DNA of 64,000 bases from Micromonospora parathelypteridis (GTDB lineage Bacteria; Actinomycetota; Actinomycetes; Mycobacteriales; Micromonosporaceae), in the NCBI RefSeq assembly GCF_014201145.1, contig NZ_JACHDP010000001.1, positions 3,224,001 to 3,288,000 of the forward strand, given 5' to 3'. Made by a program: the position numbers and the translations under genes. Below, piece by piece: positions 50,316 through 59,281 of the stretch; position 1 is the first letter of the stretch, and each line of letters opens with the position of its first letter. The notes beneath the pieces were generated by a model. It made no database searches. It had not been told where the DNA came from and saw only the letters and a program-made list of their open reading frames with translations.

Positions 50316-51932
50316 TCAGCCTCCCAGCTCGGCCGGGCGGCCCGCCGACTTGGGTTGGGTGCGGTCCAGCTCGGCGTGGATGATCAGGCGCTGGTAGTTG
50401 TCGAACTTCGGGTTGCACGTGGTCAGGGTGAGCATCCGCTTGGTCGGCTTCTCGTCCGGCTCGCCGGGCACCGGCGCCACCACCTCGACCTGGGTCGGCT
50501 TGACGATCCGCGACTGTGACACCCGGTAGACGTACCAGTCGGTCTTGCTCTCGACCACGATGGCGTCGCCCTCGTCGAGCTCGTCCAGCCGCCAGAAGGT
50601 CGCCCGGTTGCGGTGGCCGGCGACGGAGAAGTTGCCCACCTGGCCGGGCAGCGCGCTGGCCGGGTAGTGGCCCGGGGCGTAGCGGATGTCGGCCTGGGTG
50701 ACGCCCTCGACCACGACCCAGTTCTTGTCGAGCTTGGGGATGTAGAGACCCGCGAGCGGTTTGCCGCGTACCGGTGGCGTCGGTTTGACGCTCGGGCCGG
50801 CCGCCGACGGGGCGACCGTCGGGTCGTCGGTCGGGCCCCACGCCTGGTTCAACTGGTTGTTGAGGTCGTTCTGGTGGGCGTCGACGATGGCCGACTTGCC
50901 CCAGACCTCATAGCCGGCGAAGAGCAGCACCACCAGGCCGAAGGTGATCAGAACCTCGCCGGTGACGCGGACGCCGGTGCGCAGCCGGGAGCCGAGCGAC
51001 GGGCGGGTGAGCTCGGAGTAGACGCTCTTGTAGCCCTCGCCGGTCTGGTGCGGCCGGAGTTGGACCACCCGCTCGCCGCGCCGGGGCCGGGGAGGCTCGG
51101 CGGGGTTGTCACCGCCGTCGGTCGGCCCGTCGGGGACCGCTGAGCGGGGGACGGCACCCATCAACGCGGTCGAGTCCATGGTTGGCGGCCGGGTGGTGGG
51201 TGTGGCGGGCACTGCCGGGATCAACGCGGTGGCGGCAGGGTCGGCGGCGCGGTCCGGCCCACTGGGAGCGACGGTGCTCGGACCAGTAGGAGGGACGCGG
51301 CCCGGCCCAGTGGGAGGGACCCGGCCGGACCCGGCCGGAGAGGAGCTGTCCTGCCCGGCGGCCGGGGCGGGGGCGGCCGGCGAGACCGGAGCGGCCGGAG
51401 AGCCGGTCGGTCGGGTGGGCCGGGCGGCGATCTGGGGGATGAACGCGGTCGGCGAGTCGGCAACCGGCGGTGGCGGAGGACCGGCCGGGGCCGACTGGCC
51501 CGGCGTGCCGGGCGTCGTCGGCCGGGTTGGCGTCCCGCCGGGCGTACCCGGGGAGGTCGCGGCGTTGCCGGGGGCAGCGGGACGAACCGGGCCCTGGTTG
51601 GTCGCGGCCGGCCGGCCGGGAGCGGCGGCGGGGGGCAGGCCGGACCCTCCGTGCGCGCCTGGCCCGAGGGCCGGGTTGCCCGGCCACGGCGGCGGGGCTT
51701 CGACACCCGGACGGCCCGGGGGGTGGGTCGGCTCGGCGGTGCGCGGAGGCCCGGGCGTGGCCGGCGGGCGCGACGTACTGGACCGGGTGGGCAGCACCGG
51801 CTCGGGCCAGTTGCCGGCCGGGGTCTGCCGACCAGGTGCCGGCTCCGGCCGGTCGACCTTGGGCAGGAAGGCGGTCGGATCGTCGGTCTGGTCCCGGTGT
51901 CGTCCGTCGCGACGCTCGTCCGGGCCGCTCAC
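50316..51932 (-). CDS. Class E sortase with long proline-rich N-terminus
   Basis: The 538-aa protein has a very long Pro/Ala/Thr/Gly-rich cytoplasmic region (about 1-310; [24 protein letters not shown] repeats), a transmembrane helix (about 330-352, [18 protein letters not shown]) and a C-terminal sortase domain (about 395-538). Catalytic residues are His in [12 protein letters not shown], Cys in [10 protein letters not shown] and Arg in [10 protein letters not shown]. Class E sortases anchor LAXTG-type proteins to peptidoglycan. The repeated TAFLPK, TAFIPQ and TALIPA segments carry Thr residues in a similar context, possible kinase targets. GTG overlaps the DUF881 stop by GTGA. Confidence 0.9.
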   Translation of the reverse strand: MSGPDERRDGRHRDQTDDPTAFLPKVDRPEPAPGRQTPAGNWPEPVLPTRSSTSRPPATPGPPRTAEPTHPPGRPGVEAPPPWPGNPALGPGAHGGSGLPPAAAPGRPAATNQGPVRPAAPGNAATSPGTPGGTPTRPTTPGTPGQSAPAGPPPPPVADSPTAFIPQIAARPTRPTGSPAAPVSPAAPAPAAGQDSSSPAGSGRVPPTGPGRVPPTGPSTVAPSGPDRAADPAATALIPAVPATPTTRPPTMDSTALMGAVPRSAVPDGPTDGGDNPAEPPRPRRGERVVQLRPHQTGEGYKSVYSELTRPSLGSRLRTGVRVTGEVLITFGLVVLLFAGYEVWGKSAIVDAHQNDLNNQLNQAWGPTDDPTVAPSAAGPSVKPTPPVRGKPLAGLYIPKLDKNWVVVEGVTQADIRYAPGHYPASALPGQVGNFSVAGHRNRATFWRLDELDEGDAIVVESKTDWYVYRVSQSRIVKPTQVEVVAPVPGEPDEKPTKRMLTLTTCNPKFDNYQRLIIHAELDRTQPKSAGRPAELGG

Positions 51933-52729
51933 TTGAGCACCTTCGCGGAGCGGAGGGCGGTCGAGTCTTCGAATGCGGGAACTCGCACCGTGGAGGCCGT
52001 CTCCTCGTAACCGAGCTGGTAGTCGTCGACCGCGTCCTTGAACAACCGGACTCCCTCAGAGCTGGCGAGGGCCTGCTGGAGGGCAGCGGGATCGCCGATT
52101 GCCACGATCTTGAACGGGGGGGAGTACACCCGGCCATGAAGCAGCAGGGTGTTACCGACGCAGCGTACCGCGCTGGTCGTGAGCACGCGGACGTTCATGA
52201 TTGACATGGCCTCCGCGCCGCCGGCCCAGAGCGCGTTGACCACTGCCTGCACGTCCGCCTGGTGCACCACCAGGTCGTCGTTGCTGGCGTCCGACTGGGT
52301 CCGGTCGAGTTGGGGCGCGTCGTTCAGCTCGACCGTGACCCCGGGCCCGCCGAGGGCGGTGAACCCGGCGGCCTGGAGACTGCCCTGGGCGCGCTCCTGC
52401 TGATCCTTGATCGGGGCGTCCGACCCGGCCAGTGTGTCGGTCCGTTGCTCGACCTCGCCGCGCAGCGTGGCGGCACGGCGTTCACTCGCCGCCACCTGCT
52501 CGCGCCGGTCCTCGATGAGCTGGTTGAGCTGGGGCCGTCGGTCCTCGCGCAGAGCGGTGCCGTCGGCGGTGGTCGCGCTGGTGGTGAAGAGCAGTCCTGC
52601 CGCGGCGGCGATCAGGGGCACCCCGATCGACCAGCCCGGACGGCGTTGACGCGGTCGCCGGGGCAGCAGCCCGGCGGCGGCCCGTCGGAGGACCTTCTGC
52701 CAGGAGGTAGCGCCGGACGTGTACTCCAC
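51929..52729 (-). CDS. DUF881-family membrane protein
   Basis: The 266-aa protein has a basic N-terminus, a transmembrane helix (about 33-52), a coiled coil (about 65-110, [20 protein letters not shown]) and a DUF881 globular domain (about 120-255: [55 protein letters not shown]). The DUF881 gene next to crgA is a constant neighbour in actinobacteria (Rv0012-like) and is thought to act in division or envelope assembly. The GTG has AAGGAA upstream. First gene of the minus-strand run DUF881-sortase-small protein-trpG. Confidence 0.9.
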   Translation of the reverse strand: MEYTSGATSWQKVLRRAAAGLLPRRPRQRRPGWSIGVPLIAAAAGLLFTTSATTADGTALREDRRPQLNQLIEDRREQVAASERRAATLRGEVEQRTDTLAGSDAPIKDQQERAQGSLQAAGFTALGGPGVTVELNDAPQLDRTQSDASNDDLVVHQADVQAVVNALWAGGAEAMSIMNVRVLTTSAVRCVGNTLLLHGRVYSPPFKIVAIGDPAALQQALASSEGVRLFKDAVDDYQLGYEETASTVRVPAFEDSTALRSAKVLK

Positions 52730-52951
52730 CGAGCGTTCCTTCCGCGTGTCGAGGATTGGTCCGCCCCGGCCGGGCCGGTGAGGCGAACAGTCCCACTTCT
52801 TTCGGTCACTCCGTGCACCGGCCTGACCCCATTCGTGGTCCGGGCGGGCAATCGGGACTACGCTAGCTGTCGAACATTATTGGCCATGGACCGTCGCCTC
52901 CGCGCCCGGTTGTCAGGCCGGACGAGGTCGTCACCCCCTCTGGAGAGCGCC

Positions 52952-53215
52952 ATGCCCAAGTCTCAGGTCCGTAAGAAGAAGGTGTACACCCCGCCGACGG
53001 ACGTCCGTCCCACGACGGCGGCGTCGTCGCGCAAGCCTAGCCCGGTGTGGTTGCCGATCACCGCGGTCGCCTTGATCGTCGTCGGGATCGGCTGGCTGGT
53101 GCTCTACTACCTGTCCGAGCAGGAGTACCCGGTCATGGCGTGGGGTTACTGGAACCTCGCGGTCGGCTTCGGCGCGATGGTCGCCTCTCTGGCGCTGCTC
53201 TCCCGCTGGCGCTGA
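52952..53215 (+). CDS. crgA: CrgA cell division inhibitor
   Basis: The 87-aa protein begins with basic residues (MPKSQVRKKKVYTPP) and has two transmembrane helices (about 33-52 and 63-84) joined by a short extracytoplasmic loop (YYLSEQEYPVMAWGYWN). This is the CrgA/UPF0233 family, which controls FtsZ-ring function and recruits PbpA-type enzymes in actinobacteria. GGAGAG precedes the ATG. It is divergent from the DUF881 gene, as in mycobacteria. Confidence 0.95.
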   Translation: MPKSQVRKKKVYTPPTDVRPTTAASSRKPSPVWLPITAVALIVVGIGWLVLYYLSEQEYPVMAWGYWNLAVGFGAMVASLALLSRWR

Positions 53216-53372
53216 GCCGGCTCGGCGCTGTCGCGTCGACGGTTCCATGTCACCCCACCCAGCCCCTGCCCAGCAGGATCGGGTGGGGCCCCCTATGGTG
53301 TCCGCAGGCAGCGTGGCCTACTGCGAGATGACTCACGTTACTGCTGGGTAACCTTCGCGTAGGCTGCACTGC

Positions 53373-55622
53373 ATGACCGAGCAGAGCGAGGTCATCAGGC
53401 AGCAGACCGGGGAGGCCAACTCGATGGGCAGCGTCCAGATCGTCACCACGATCCTCGCGGCCGCCATCACCGCTGTGGCGGTGTGGCTTGCGGTGCGTGC
53501 GGTCCTGAAGATGGTGGCAGTCATCCGGCTCGGGCAGCCGGCACCGGAGCGGTTCACCGACAAGGTCACCCGGGCCAGGACCATGCTGGTGGAGACCGCC
53601 GGCCATACCCGAATGCTCAAGTGGGGCGTGGTGGGTGCCGCGCACTGGTTCGTGATGGTCGGCTTCATCGTGCTGTCGCTGCTGGTGCTCGAGGCGTACT
53701 TCGAGGTCGTCACCACGGACGGTGGCCTGCCGATCATCGGGCACTGGACGATCTTCGGCCTGGTCACCGAGATCATCGGGGTGCTGGGCCTGGTCGGCAT
53801 CCTGGTGCTGATGGCGATCCGGCTCCGCAACCGGCCGACCCGGCCGGGTGGGCGGTCCCGGTTCACCGGCTCGACCATGTGGCAGGGCTACTTCGTCGAG
53901 TGGATCGTGCTGCTGGTTCTGATCTTCGGGTTCGTGATCCGCGGCTTCAAGGTCGCCACCGACCACTTCGAGTTCCCGTTCTGGGCCACCCCGGTCAGCC
54001 ACGCGGTCGGCGCGGTGCTGCCGGACTGGGCGGACGGGGTCAGCGTCGCCGCCGCCATCAAGATCATTATCTCGATGACCTGGCTGATCGTCATCTCCCT
54101 GAATGTCACCATGGGCGTCGCCTGGCACCGCTTCCTGGCGTTCCCCAACATCTTCTTCAAGCGCGAGCCGGCCCGGCCGGCCGGCTCCGGCCTCGGCGCG
54201 CTGCGCCCGATGACGAGCCAGGGCAAGCCGCTCGACTTCGAGGAGGCCGACCCGGAGAAGGACCAGTTCGGCGTCGCCCACGTCGAGCAGTTCAGCTGGA
54301 AGGGTCTGCTGGACTTCAGCACCTGCACCGAGTGCGGTCGCTGCCAGTCGCAGTGCCCGGCCTGGAACACCGGCAAGCCGCTGTCGCCGAAGCTGCTCGT
54401 GCTGAGCCTGCGCGACCACGCGTACGCCAAGGCGCCCTACCTGCTGGCCGGCGGCGGCAAGGACCTGACCGGCGAGGAGAAGGCCACCCAGGCGCAGCTC
54501 GCGCACCTCGACGTGCTGGCCCTGGCCGAGGCCGACAAGCCGTTGATCGGCACCGCCGAGGAGGGCGGTGTCATCGACCCCGACGTGCTCTGGTCGTGCA
54601 CCACCTGCGGCGCCTGCGTGGAGCAGTGCCCGGTCGACATCGAGCACGTCGACCACATCGTCGACATGCGCCGCTACCAGGTGCTGATCGAGTCGAGCTT
54701 CCCCTCCGAGGCCGGCGTGATGCTGCGCAACCTGGAGAACAAGGGCAACCCGTGGGGCGCACCGCAGAACACCCGTGAGGACTGGACCAAGGGCCTGGAC
54801 TTCGAGGTGCCCCGGGTCGGCGAGGTGGACGACTTCGAGTACCTGTTCTGGGTCGGCTGCGCCGGCGCGTTCGAGGACCGGGCCAAGAAGACCACCCGCG
54901 CGGTGGCCACGCTGCTCAACGAGGCGGGCGTGAAGTTCGCGATCCTGGGCGAGGGCGAGACCTGCTCCGGCGACCCGGCGCGGCGGATCGGCAACGAGTT
55001 CGTCTTCCAGATGCTCGCCCAGCAGAACGTGGAGACGCTGAACGAGGCGTTCGAGGGCCGGGAGAAGGCCAAGCGCAAGATCGTTGCGACCTGCCCGCAC
55101 TGCTTCAACACCCTGGGCAACGAGTACGGCCAGCTTGGCGGTGAGTTCGAGGTGGTCCACCACACCCAACTGCTGGCCCACCTGGTCGCCACCGGCAAGC
55201 TCACCCCGGTGCAGCCGGTCGACGGCGGCGTCACCTACCACGACCCCTGCTACCTGGGTCGACACAACCGGGTCTTCGCGGCCCCCCGCGAGGTCCTCGG
55301 TGACGCCATCGCGGGCGAGCTCACCGAGATGCCGCGCAACAGCGAGCGCTCCTTCTGCTGCGGTGCCGGCGGTGCCCGGATGTGGATGGAAGAGAAGATC
55401 GGCAAGCGGATCAACGTGGACCGGGTCGAGGAGGCCATGGCCACCGGGGCCAGGACGGTCGCCGTCGGCTGCCCCTTCTGCTCGACGATGCTCAACGACG
55501 GGGTCAACGGCAAGGGCGCCGGCGAGCAGGTCGAGGTGATCGACGTGGCGAGCGTGCTGCTCCGTTCGGTCAAGCCGGAGCAGCCGCAGGGCGGCAAGGA
55601 GACCGCGCCGATCGGCGGCTGA
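53373..55622 (+). CDS. Membrane Fe-S oxidoreductase (HdrD/GlpC-like, CCG domains)
   Basis: The 749-aa protein has five to six N-terminal membrane helices (about 22-250), then two [4Fe-4S] motifs, CTECGRCQSQCPAW (about 318-331) and CTTCGACVEQCPVD (about 411-424). Two cysteine-rich CCG-type domains follow (TCPHCFNTLGNEYG, YHDPCYLGRHNRVF, FCCGAGGARMW, VGCPFCSTML). It resembles mycobacterial Rv0338c-like proteins and heterodisulfide reductase D, and probably moves electrons between a cytoplasmic donor and the quinone pool. Partner and substrate are unknown. The gene stands alone. Confidence 0.9.
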   Translation: MTEQSEVIRQQTGEANSMGSVQIVTTILAAAITAVAVWLAVRAVLKMVAVIRLGQPAPERFTDKVTRARTMLVETAGHTRMLKWGVVGAAHWFVMVGFIVLSLLVLEAYFEVVTTDGGLPIIGHWTIFGLVTEIIGVLGLVGILVLMAIRLRNRPTRPGGRSRFTGSTMWQGYFVEWIVLLVLIFGFVIRGFKVATDHFEFPFWATPVSHAVGAVLPDWADGVSVAAAIKIIISMTWLIVISLNVTMGVAWHRFLAFPNIFFKREPARPAGSGLGALRPMTSQGKPLDFEEADPEKDQFGVAHVEQFSWKGLLDFSTCTECGRCQSQCPAWNTGKPLSPKLLVLSLRDHAYAKAPYLLAGGGKDLTGEEKATQAQLAHLDVLALAEADKPLIGTAEEGGVIDPDVLWSCTTCGACVEQCPVDIEHVDHIVDMRRYQVLIESSFPSEAGVMLRNLENKGNPWGAPQNTREDWTKGLDFEVPRVGEVDDFEYLFWVGCAGAFEDRAKKTTRAVATLLNEAGVKFAILGEGETCSGDPARRIGNEFVFQMLAQQNVETLNEAFEGREKAKRKIVATCPHCFNTLGNEYGQLGGEFEVVHHTQLLAHLVATGKLTPVQPVDGGVTYHDPCYLGRHNRVFAAPREVLGDAIAGELTEMPRNSERSFCCGAGGARMWMEEKIGKRINVDRVEEAMATGARTVAVGCPFCSTMLNDGVNGKGAGEQVEVIDVASVLLRSVKPEQPQGGKETAPIGG

Positions 55623-55725
55623 GCGCGTACACCTGGGATCTGGACATCGACGGCGGCGGCCCGGTGCGGGCCGCCGCCGTCGTGCAAGAATCTCGCCGAG
55701 GTGAGGCGACATCGACGGCCTACTC

Positions 55726-57051
55726 TTGACGACGCTGTTGCCCCTGGTCGGGTTCGTTGCGCTGACCGCGGGCAACGCGTTCTTCGTCGCGGCCGAGTTC
55801 GCCCTGGTCACGGTCGACCGCGCGGAGATCGACCGGCGGGCCGCCGCCGGCGACCAGGCCGCCCTGACGGTACGCACGGCGCTGCGCGAACTCTCCTTCC
55901 AGCTCTCCGGTGCGCAGCTCGGGATCACCATCACCGCGCTGCTCACCGGCTACCTGGCCGAGCCGGCCCTGGCCCGGCTCTTCGGTCCCCTGTTGCGCCC
56001 GATCGTCGGGGACGCCACCGAGCGGTTCACCCCGTTCCTCGCGTTGGCCCTGGCCACGCTGATCTCCATGCTCTTCGGTGAGTTGGTGCCGAAGAACGCG
56101 GCGCTGGCCCGGCCCATGCCGGCGGCGCTGGCCACGGCTGGTCCCATGCACACCTTCTCCCGGACGTTCGGCTGGGTGATTCGGGGCTTGAACGGCTCGG
56201 CGAACCGGCTGGTCCGGGCGCTCGGCGTGGAGCCGCAGGAGGAGCTGGCCAGTGCCCGCTCGCCGGAGGAGTTGGGTCTGCTGGCGGCCATCTCGGCGCG
56301 CGCCGGTGCGTTGCCGACGGACACCGCGATGCTGCTGCGCCGCACCATCCGGTTCGGTGACAAGCGGGCCGCCGAGGCGATGACCCCCCGGGTGGACGTG
56401 GTCGCGCTGCGTGTCACGGCCACCGTGGCCGAGTTGCTGGAGGCGTCCCGGCAGACCGGACGGACCCGCTTCCCGGTGTACGAGGAGACCCTGGACCTGG
56501 TGACCGGCGTTGCCGGTGTGCCCGACGCGCTGGGTGTGCCGCTGGCCGACCGGGCGTCGACAAGCGTCGGTTCGGTGGCCCGCGAGCCGGTGTACGTGCC
56601 GGAGAGCCTCAACCTCGACGGCGTGCTGGCGGCGTTGAAGGCGGCCGGGGCCGACCTGGCCATCGTCGTCGACGAGTACGGCGGCACGGACGGCGTGGTG
56701 ACGATCGAGGACCTCGTGGAGGAGTTGGTCGGGGAGATCGCCGACGAGTTCGACCCGGCGAGCGTGGACGACGCCGGCCCGGTCGAACTGACCGTGCCCG
56801 GTGGTGAGCGCACCGTGCTGGTCGACGGGGTGCTCCGCTCCGACGAGGTGGCCGAGCAGACCGGCTTCCGGCTGCCCGAGGGGCCGTACGAGACGCTTGC
56901 CGGCTTCCTGATGGCGCAGCTCGGGCACATCCCGCTGGCCGGCGAGACGGTCGAGGCGGACGGCTGGGAGTTCACCGTGGTGGAGGTGGAGCGGCACCGC
57001 ATCGAGCAGGTCCGGGTGTTGCGCCCGGCGGAGCCGGACGACGATGACTGA
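55726..57051 (+). CDS. CNNM/CorC-type hemolysin-family protein (first of pair)
   Basis: The 441-aa protein has an N-terminal DUF21 domain with four membrane segments (about 1-185; GNAFFVAAEFALVTVDRAEI, SGAQLGITITALLTGY, FGELVPKNAALARP), a CBS pair (about 205-335, MTPRVDVVALRVTATV, DEYGGTDGVVTIEDLVEELV) and a CorC/HlyC domain at the C-terminus. Family members transport or regulate Mg2+/Co2+. The start is uncertain: TTG at 55726 lacks a good ribosome-binding site, and the frame is open only to 55705. It overlaps the second paralogue by eight bases. Confidence 0.9.
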   Translation: MTTLLPLVGFVALTAGNAFFVAAEFALVTVDRAEIDRRAAAGDQAALTVRTALRELSFQLSGAQLGITITALLTGYLAEPALARLFGPLLRPIVGDATERFTPFLALALATLISMLFGELVPKNAALARPMPAALATAGPMHTFSRTFGWVIRGLNGSANRLVRALGVEPQEELASARSPEELGLLAAISARAGALPTDTAMLLRRTIRFGDKRAAEAMTPRVDVVALRVTATVAELLEASRQTGRTRFPVYEETLDLVTGVAGVPDALGVPLADRASTSVGSVAREPVYVPESLNLDGVLAALKAAGADLAIVVDEYGGTDGVVTIEDLVEELVGEIADEFDPASVDDAGPVELTVPGGERTVLVDGVLRSDEVAEQTGFRLPEGPYETLAGFLMAQLGHIPLAGETVEADGWEFTVVEVERHRIEQVRVLRPAEPDDDD

Positions 57052-58045
57052 GCTGTTGGTGACCGTGGTGCTGCTGCTCGGCAACGGCTTCTTCGTGGGC
57101 AGTGAGTTCGCGCTCATCGCGTCCCGCCGGACGGTGATCGAGCCGCTGGCCGCCGGGTCGAAGCGTGCCCGGTGGGCGTTGTCGGCGATGAACCAGATCC
57201 CGTTGATGATCGCCGGTGCGCAGCTCGGCATCACGGTCTGCTCGCTGGGCCTGGGCGCGATCGCCGAGCCGGCGTTGGCGCACCTGCTGGAGCCGCCGTT
57301 CCACGCGGCCGGCCTGCCCGAGCGGGCGGTGCACCCGGTGGCGTTCGTGCTGGCCCTGGGCGTGGTGGTCTTTCTGCACACGGTCGTCGGCGAGATGGTC
57401 CCGAAGAACATCACGCTGGCCGGTCCAGAGGTCTCCGCGCTCTGGCTCGGCCCGGCGATGCTGGCGTTCTGTGTGGCCACCAAGCCGCTGCTGCTCGCGA
57501 TGAAGTGGGCGGCCCGCCGGGTGCTCGCGTTCTGGCGGATCGAGGCGTCCGAGGCGGTGAAGACGGTGTTCACCGCCGAGGAGTTGGCCGGGCTCGTCTC
57601 ACAGGCGCGTACCGAGGGGTTGCTCGACGAGGAGCAGCATGCGCGGATCACCGGTGCCCTGGCCCTGCACAGCCGCACCGCGGCGGACGCGTTGCAGCCG
57701 TGGTCGACGGTGGTGACGGTGGCCGAGGACGTTTCGCCGGCGTCGTTGGAGGTGTTGGCCACCCGGACCGGTCGGTCCCGTTTTCCGGTGGTGCAGCGAT
57801 CGACCCGGCGGGTGCTCGGCTTCGTGCACGTCAAGGACGTGCTCGGGTACGCCGGGCAGGACCGCCGATCGCCGGTGCCGGCGGAGGTCTACCGGCCGCT
57901 GGCGATGGTGCCGCCGGAGCGTACGCTGGCCGACCTGCTGCTGGCCATGCGCCGCGAGCGGCGGCACATGGTGCTGGTCAGCGACGGCCGGCGCCCTCTC
58001 GGTGTGGTCACCCTCGATGATGTATTGACCGCAATCGTTGGTTGA
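57044..58045 (+). CDS. CNNM/CorC-type hemolysin-family protein (second of pair)
   Basis: The 333-aa protein repeats the architecture of the previous gene: DUF21 with GNGFFVGSEFALIASRR, AGAQLGITVCSLGLGA and VGEMVPKNITLAGP, then a CBS pair (LQPWSTVVTVAEDV, MVLVSDGRRPLGVVTLDDVL). The C-terminal CorC/HlyC domain is missing, which is usual for the second member of such pairs. The two proteins may form a heterodimeric divalent-cation exporter. ATG at 57044 lies within the end of the first gene. Confidence 0.9.
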   Translation: MTELLVTVVLLLGNGFFVGSEFALIASRRTVIEPLAAGSKRARWALSAMNQIPLMIAGAQLGITVCSLGLGAIAEPALAHLLEPPFHAAGLPERAVHPVAFVLALGVVVFLHTVVGEMVPKNITLAGPEVSALWLGPAMLAFCVATKPLLLAMKWAARRVLAFWRIEASEAVKTVFTAEELAGLVSQARTEGLLDEEQHARITGALALHSRTAADALQPWSTVVTVAEDVSPASLEVLATRTGRSRFPVVQRSTRRVLGFVHVKDVLGYAGQDRRSPVPAEVYRPLAMVPPERTLADLLLAMRRERRHMVLVSDGRRPLGVVTLDDVLTAIVG

Positions 58046-58138
58046 TGTGCCAATACCCTTGGTGTGCAAGCGGTTGCACGACAGTGATGGTGATGGCACT
58101 CGCCTTGATTACCGCCCCGACCTTCCCTAATGTGAGGC

Positions 58139-58198
58139 ACCGACCGCTGTAGGTCGTCTGCCTCGGCCTTCCCTCACGCGAGGCGCCCGGCGGTCGGT
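58139..58198 (+). promoter_or_regulatory. Structured leader upstream of an NlpC/P60 gene
   Basis: ACCGACCGC (58139-58147) pairs perfectly with GCGGTCGGT (58190-58198), and inside it GCCTCG (58160-58165) pairs with CGAGGC (58179-58184). The outer stem ends four bases before the AAAGGAG ribosome-binding site. I see none of the ydaO consensus here. It may be an unnamed regulatory RNA or an operator. Confidence 0.5.
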
Positions 58199-58217
58199 TG
58201 CAAAGGAGTCGGTGCCG

Positions 58218-59225
58218 GTGGCAACCATGCCCCCTCATCGTCACGACCTGAAAGTGCCTGCTCGGCCGGGTGGCCTGCGCCGCGCTGCCCATCGTCTGCT
58301 CGTCCTGGTCGCCGCCGCGGCAGTCGGCGCCGGTCTGCTCACCGCGCCGGCACACGCCGCGCCGACGGTCGACGAGATCGAGGCGCAGATCGACAAGAAG
58401 TGGGAGCAGTTGGAGCCCACCATCGAGCAGTACAACAAGGTCAGGGCGCAGCTGAAGGTCAATCGGCAGAAGTCGGCGGACCTGCAGAAGAAGATCGAGC
58501 CGTTGTCGCTGCAGAGCGAGTTGGCGCTCAACCGGGTCGGCGATCTCGCCTCCCGCTACTACATGTCGGGCCCGTCGCACGACATCGGCGCACTGCTGGT
58601 CAGCGCCAATCCGGACACGCTCACCGAGCAGCTCACCGTCCTCGACCGGCTGGCCGCGCAGGAGCGCAAGGAGGTCGAGGGCGTGCTGGCCGTGCGGGCC
58701 AAGTACGACGGCGAGAAGCAGAAGCTCGACGCGCTGATCGTCACCCAGACCAGGCAGCAGAACGAGCTGGCCGCCAGGAAGAAGCAGATCGACGCCGAGA
58801 TCAAGCAGCTCGAGGCGGCGATGCCGAAGACCACGGTGAAGACCGCTGGCTGCCCGACCATCAACGGTGTGCTCGCCGTGGCCGCGCAGAAGGCGATCAA
58901 GACCGCCTGCCAGCAGGTCGGCGATCCGTATGTCTGGGGCGCCACCGGCCCGAACTCGTTCGACTGCTCGGGCCTCACCCAGTACGCCTACAAGTCGGCG
59001 GGCATCTACCTCACCCACCACACGGGTGACCAGTGGAACGAGGGCAAGGCCATCTCGCGCGCCGACGCCCGTCCCGGTGACCTGGTCTTCTTCTACTCCG
59101 GCCTGAGCCATGTCGGGCTGTATCTGGGTAACAACCAGATGGTGCACGCCCCACGTGCCGGTAAACCGGTGCAGGTGTCCAGCATCAACACGATGCCTGT
59201 CGCCGGGTTCCGCAGACCCGGCTGA
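58218..59225 (+). CDS. Secreted NlpC/P60 (C40) peptidoglycan hydrolase
   Basis: The 335-aa preprotein has a signal peptide (about 1-48, ending APAHAAP), a long coiled coil (about 52-205, VDEIEAQIDKKWEQLEPTIE ... EIKQLEAAM) and a C-terminal NlpC/P60 domain with Cys in NSFDCSGLTQYAY, His in LSHVGLYLGNN and the third residue in MVHAPRAG. It cleaves stem peptides between D-Glu and the diamino acid, like RipA/RipB-type enzymes. The GTG at 58218 is 9 bp from AAAGGAG; GTG at 58212 and ATG at 58227 are less well placed. A structured leader precedes it. Confidence 0.92.
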   Translation: MATMPPHRHDLKVPARPGGLRRAAHRLLVLVAAAAVGAGLLTAPAHAAPTVDEIEAQIDKKWEQLEPTIEQYNKVRAQLKVNRQKSADLQKKIEPLSLQSELALNRVGDLASRYYMSGPSHDIGALLVSANPDTLTEQLTVLDRLAAQERKEVEGVLAVRAKYDGEKQKLDALIVTQTRQQNELAARKKQIDAEIKQLEAAMPKTTVKTAGCPTINGVLAVAAQKAIKTACQQVGDPYVWGATGPNSFDCSGLTQYAYKSAGIYLTHHTGDQWNEGKAISRADARPGDLVFFYSGLSHVGLYLGNNQMVHAPRAGKPVQVSSINTMPVAGFRRPG

Positions 59226-59241
59226 TCCACCGCGTGCAACA

Positions 59242-59275
59242 CGACGGCCCCCGGTCACCCGACCGGGGGCCGTCG
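59242..59275. terminator. Bidirectional hairpin terminator
   Basis: A perfect 15-bp stem, CGACGGCCCCCGGTC (59242-59256) with GACCGGGGGCCGTCG (59261-59275), has a 4-base loop and lies between the convergent NlpC/P60 and amidase genes. Confidence 0.88.
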
Positions 59276-59281
59276 CTGTGC

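Noticed and set aside
53250..55946. 898-aa minus-strand frame opposite the Fe-S oxidoreductase
   Set aside because: Antisense shadow; the plus-strand frame has clear 4Fe-4S and CCG motifs.
58046..58217. Second c-di-AMP riboswitch before the first NlpC/P60 gene
   Set aside because: None of the conserved ydaO blocks (GGGGTGAATCC, CCGTCAGCTAAC) occur; only unrelated stems are visible.
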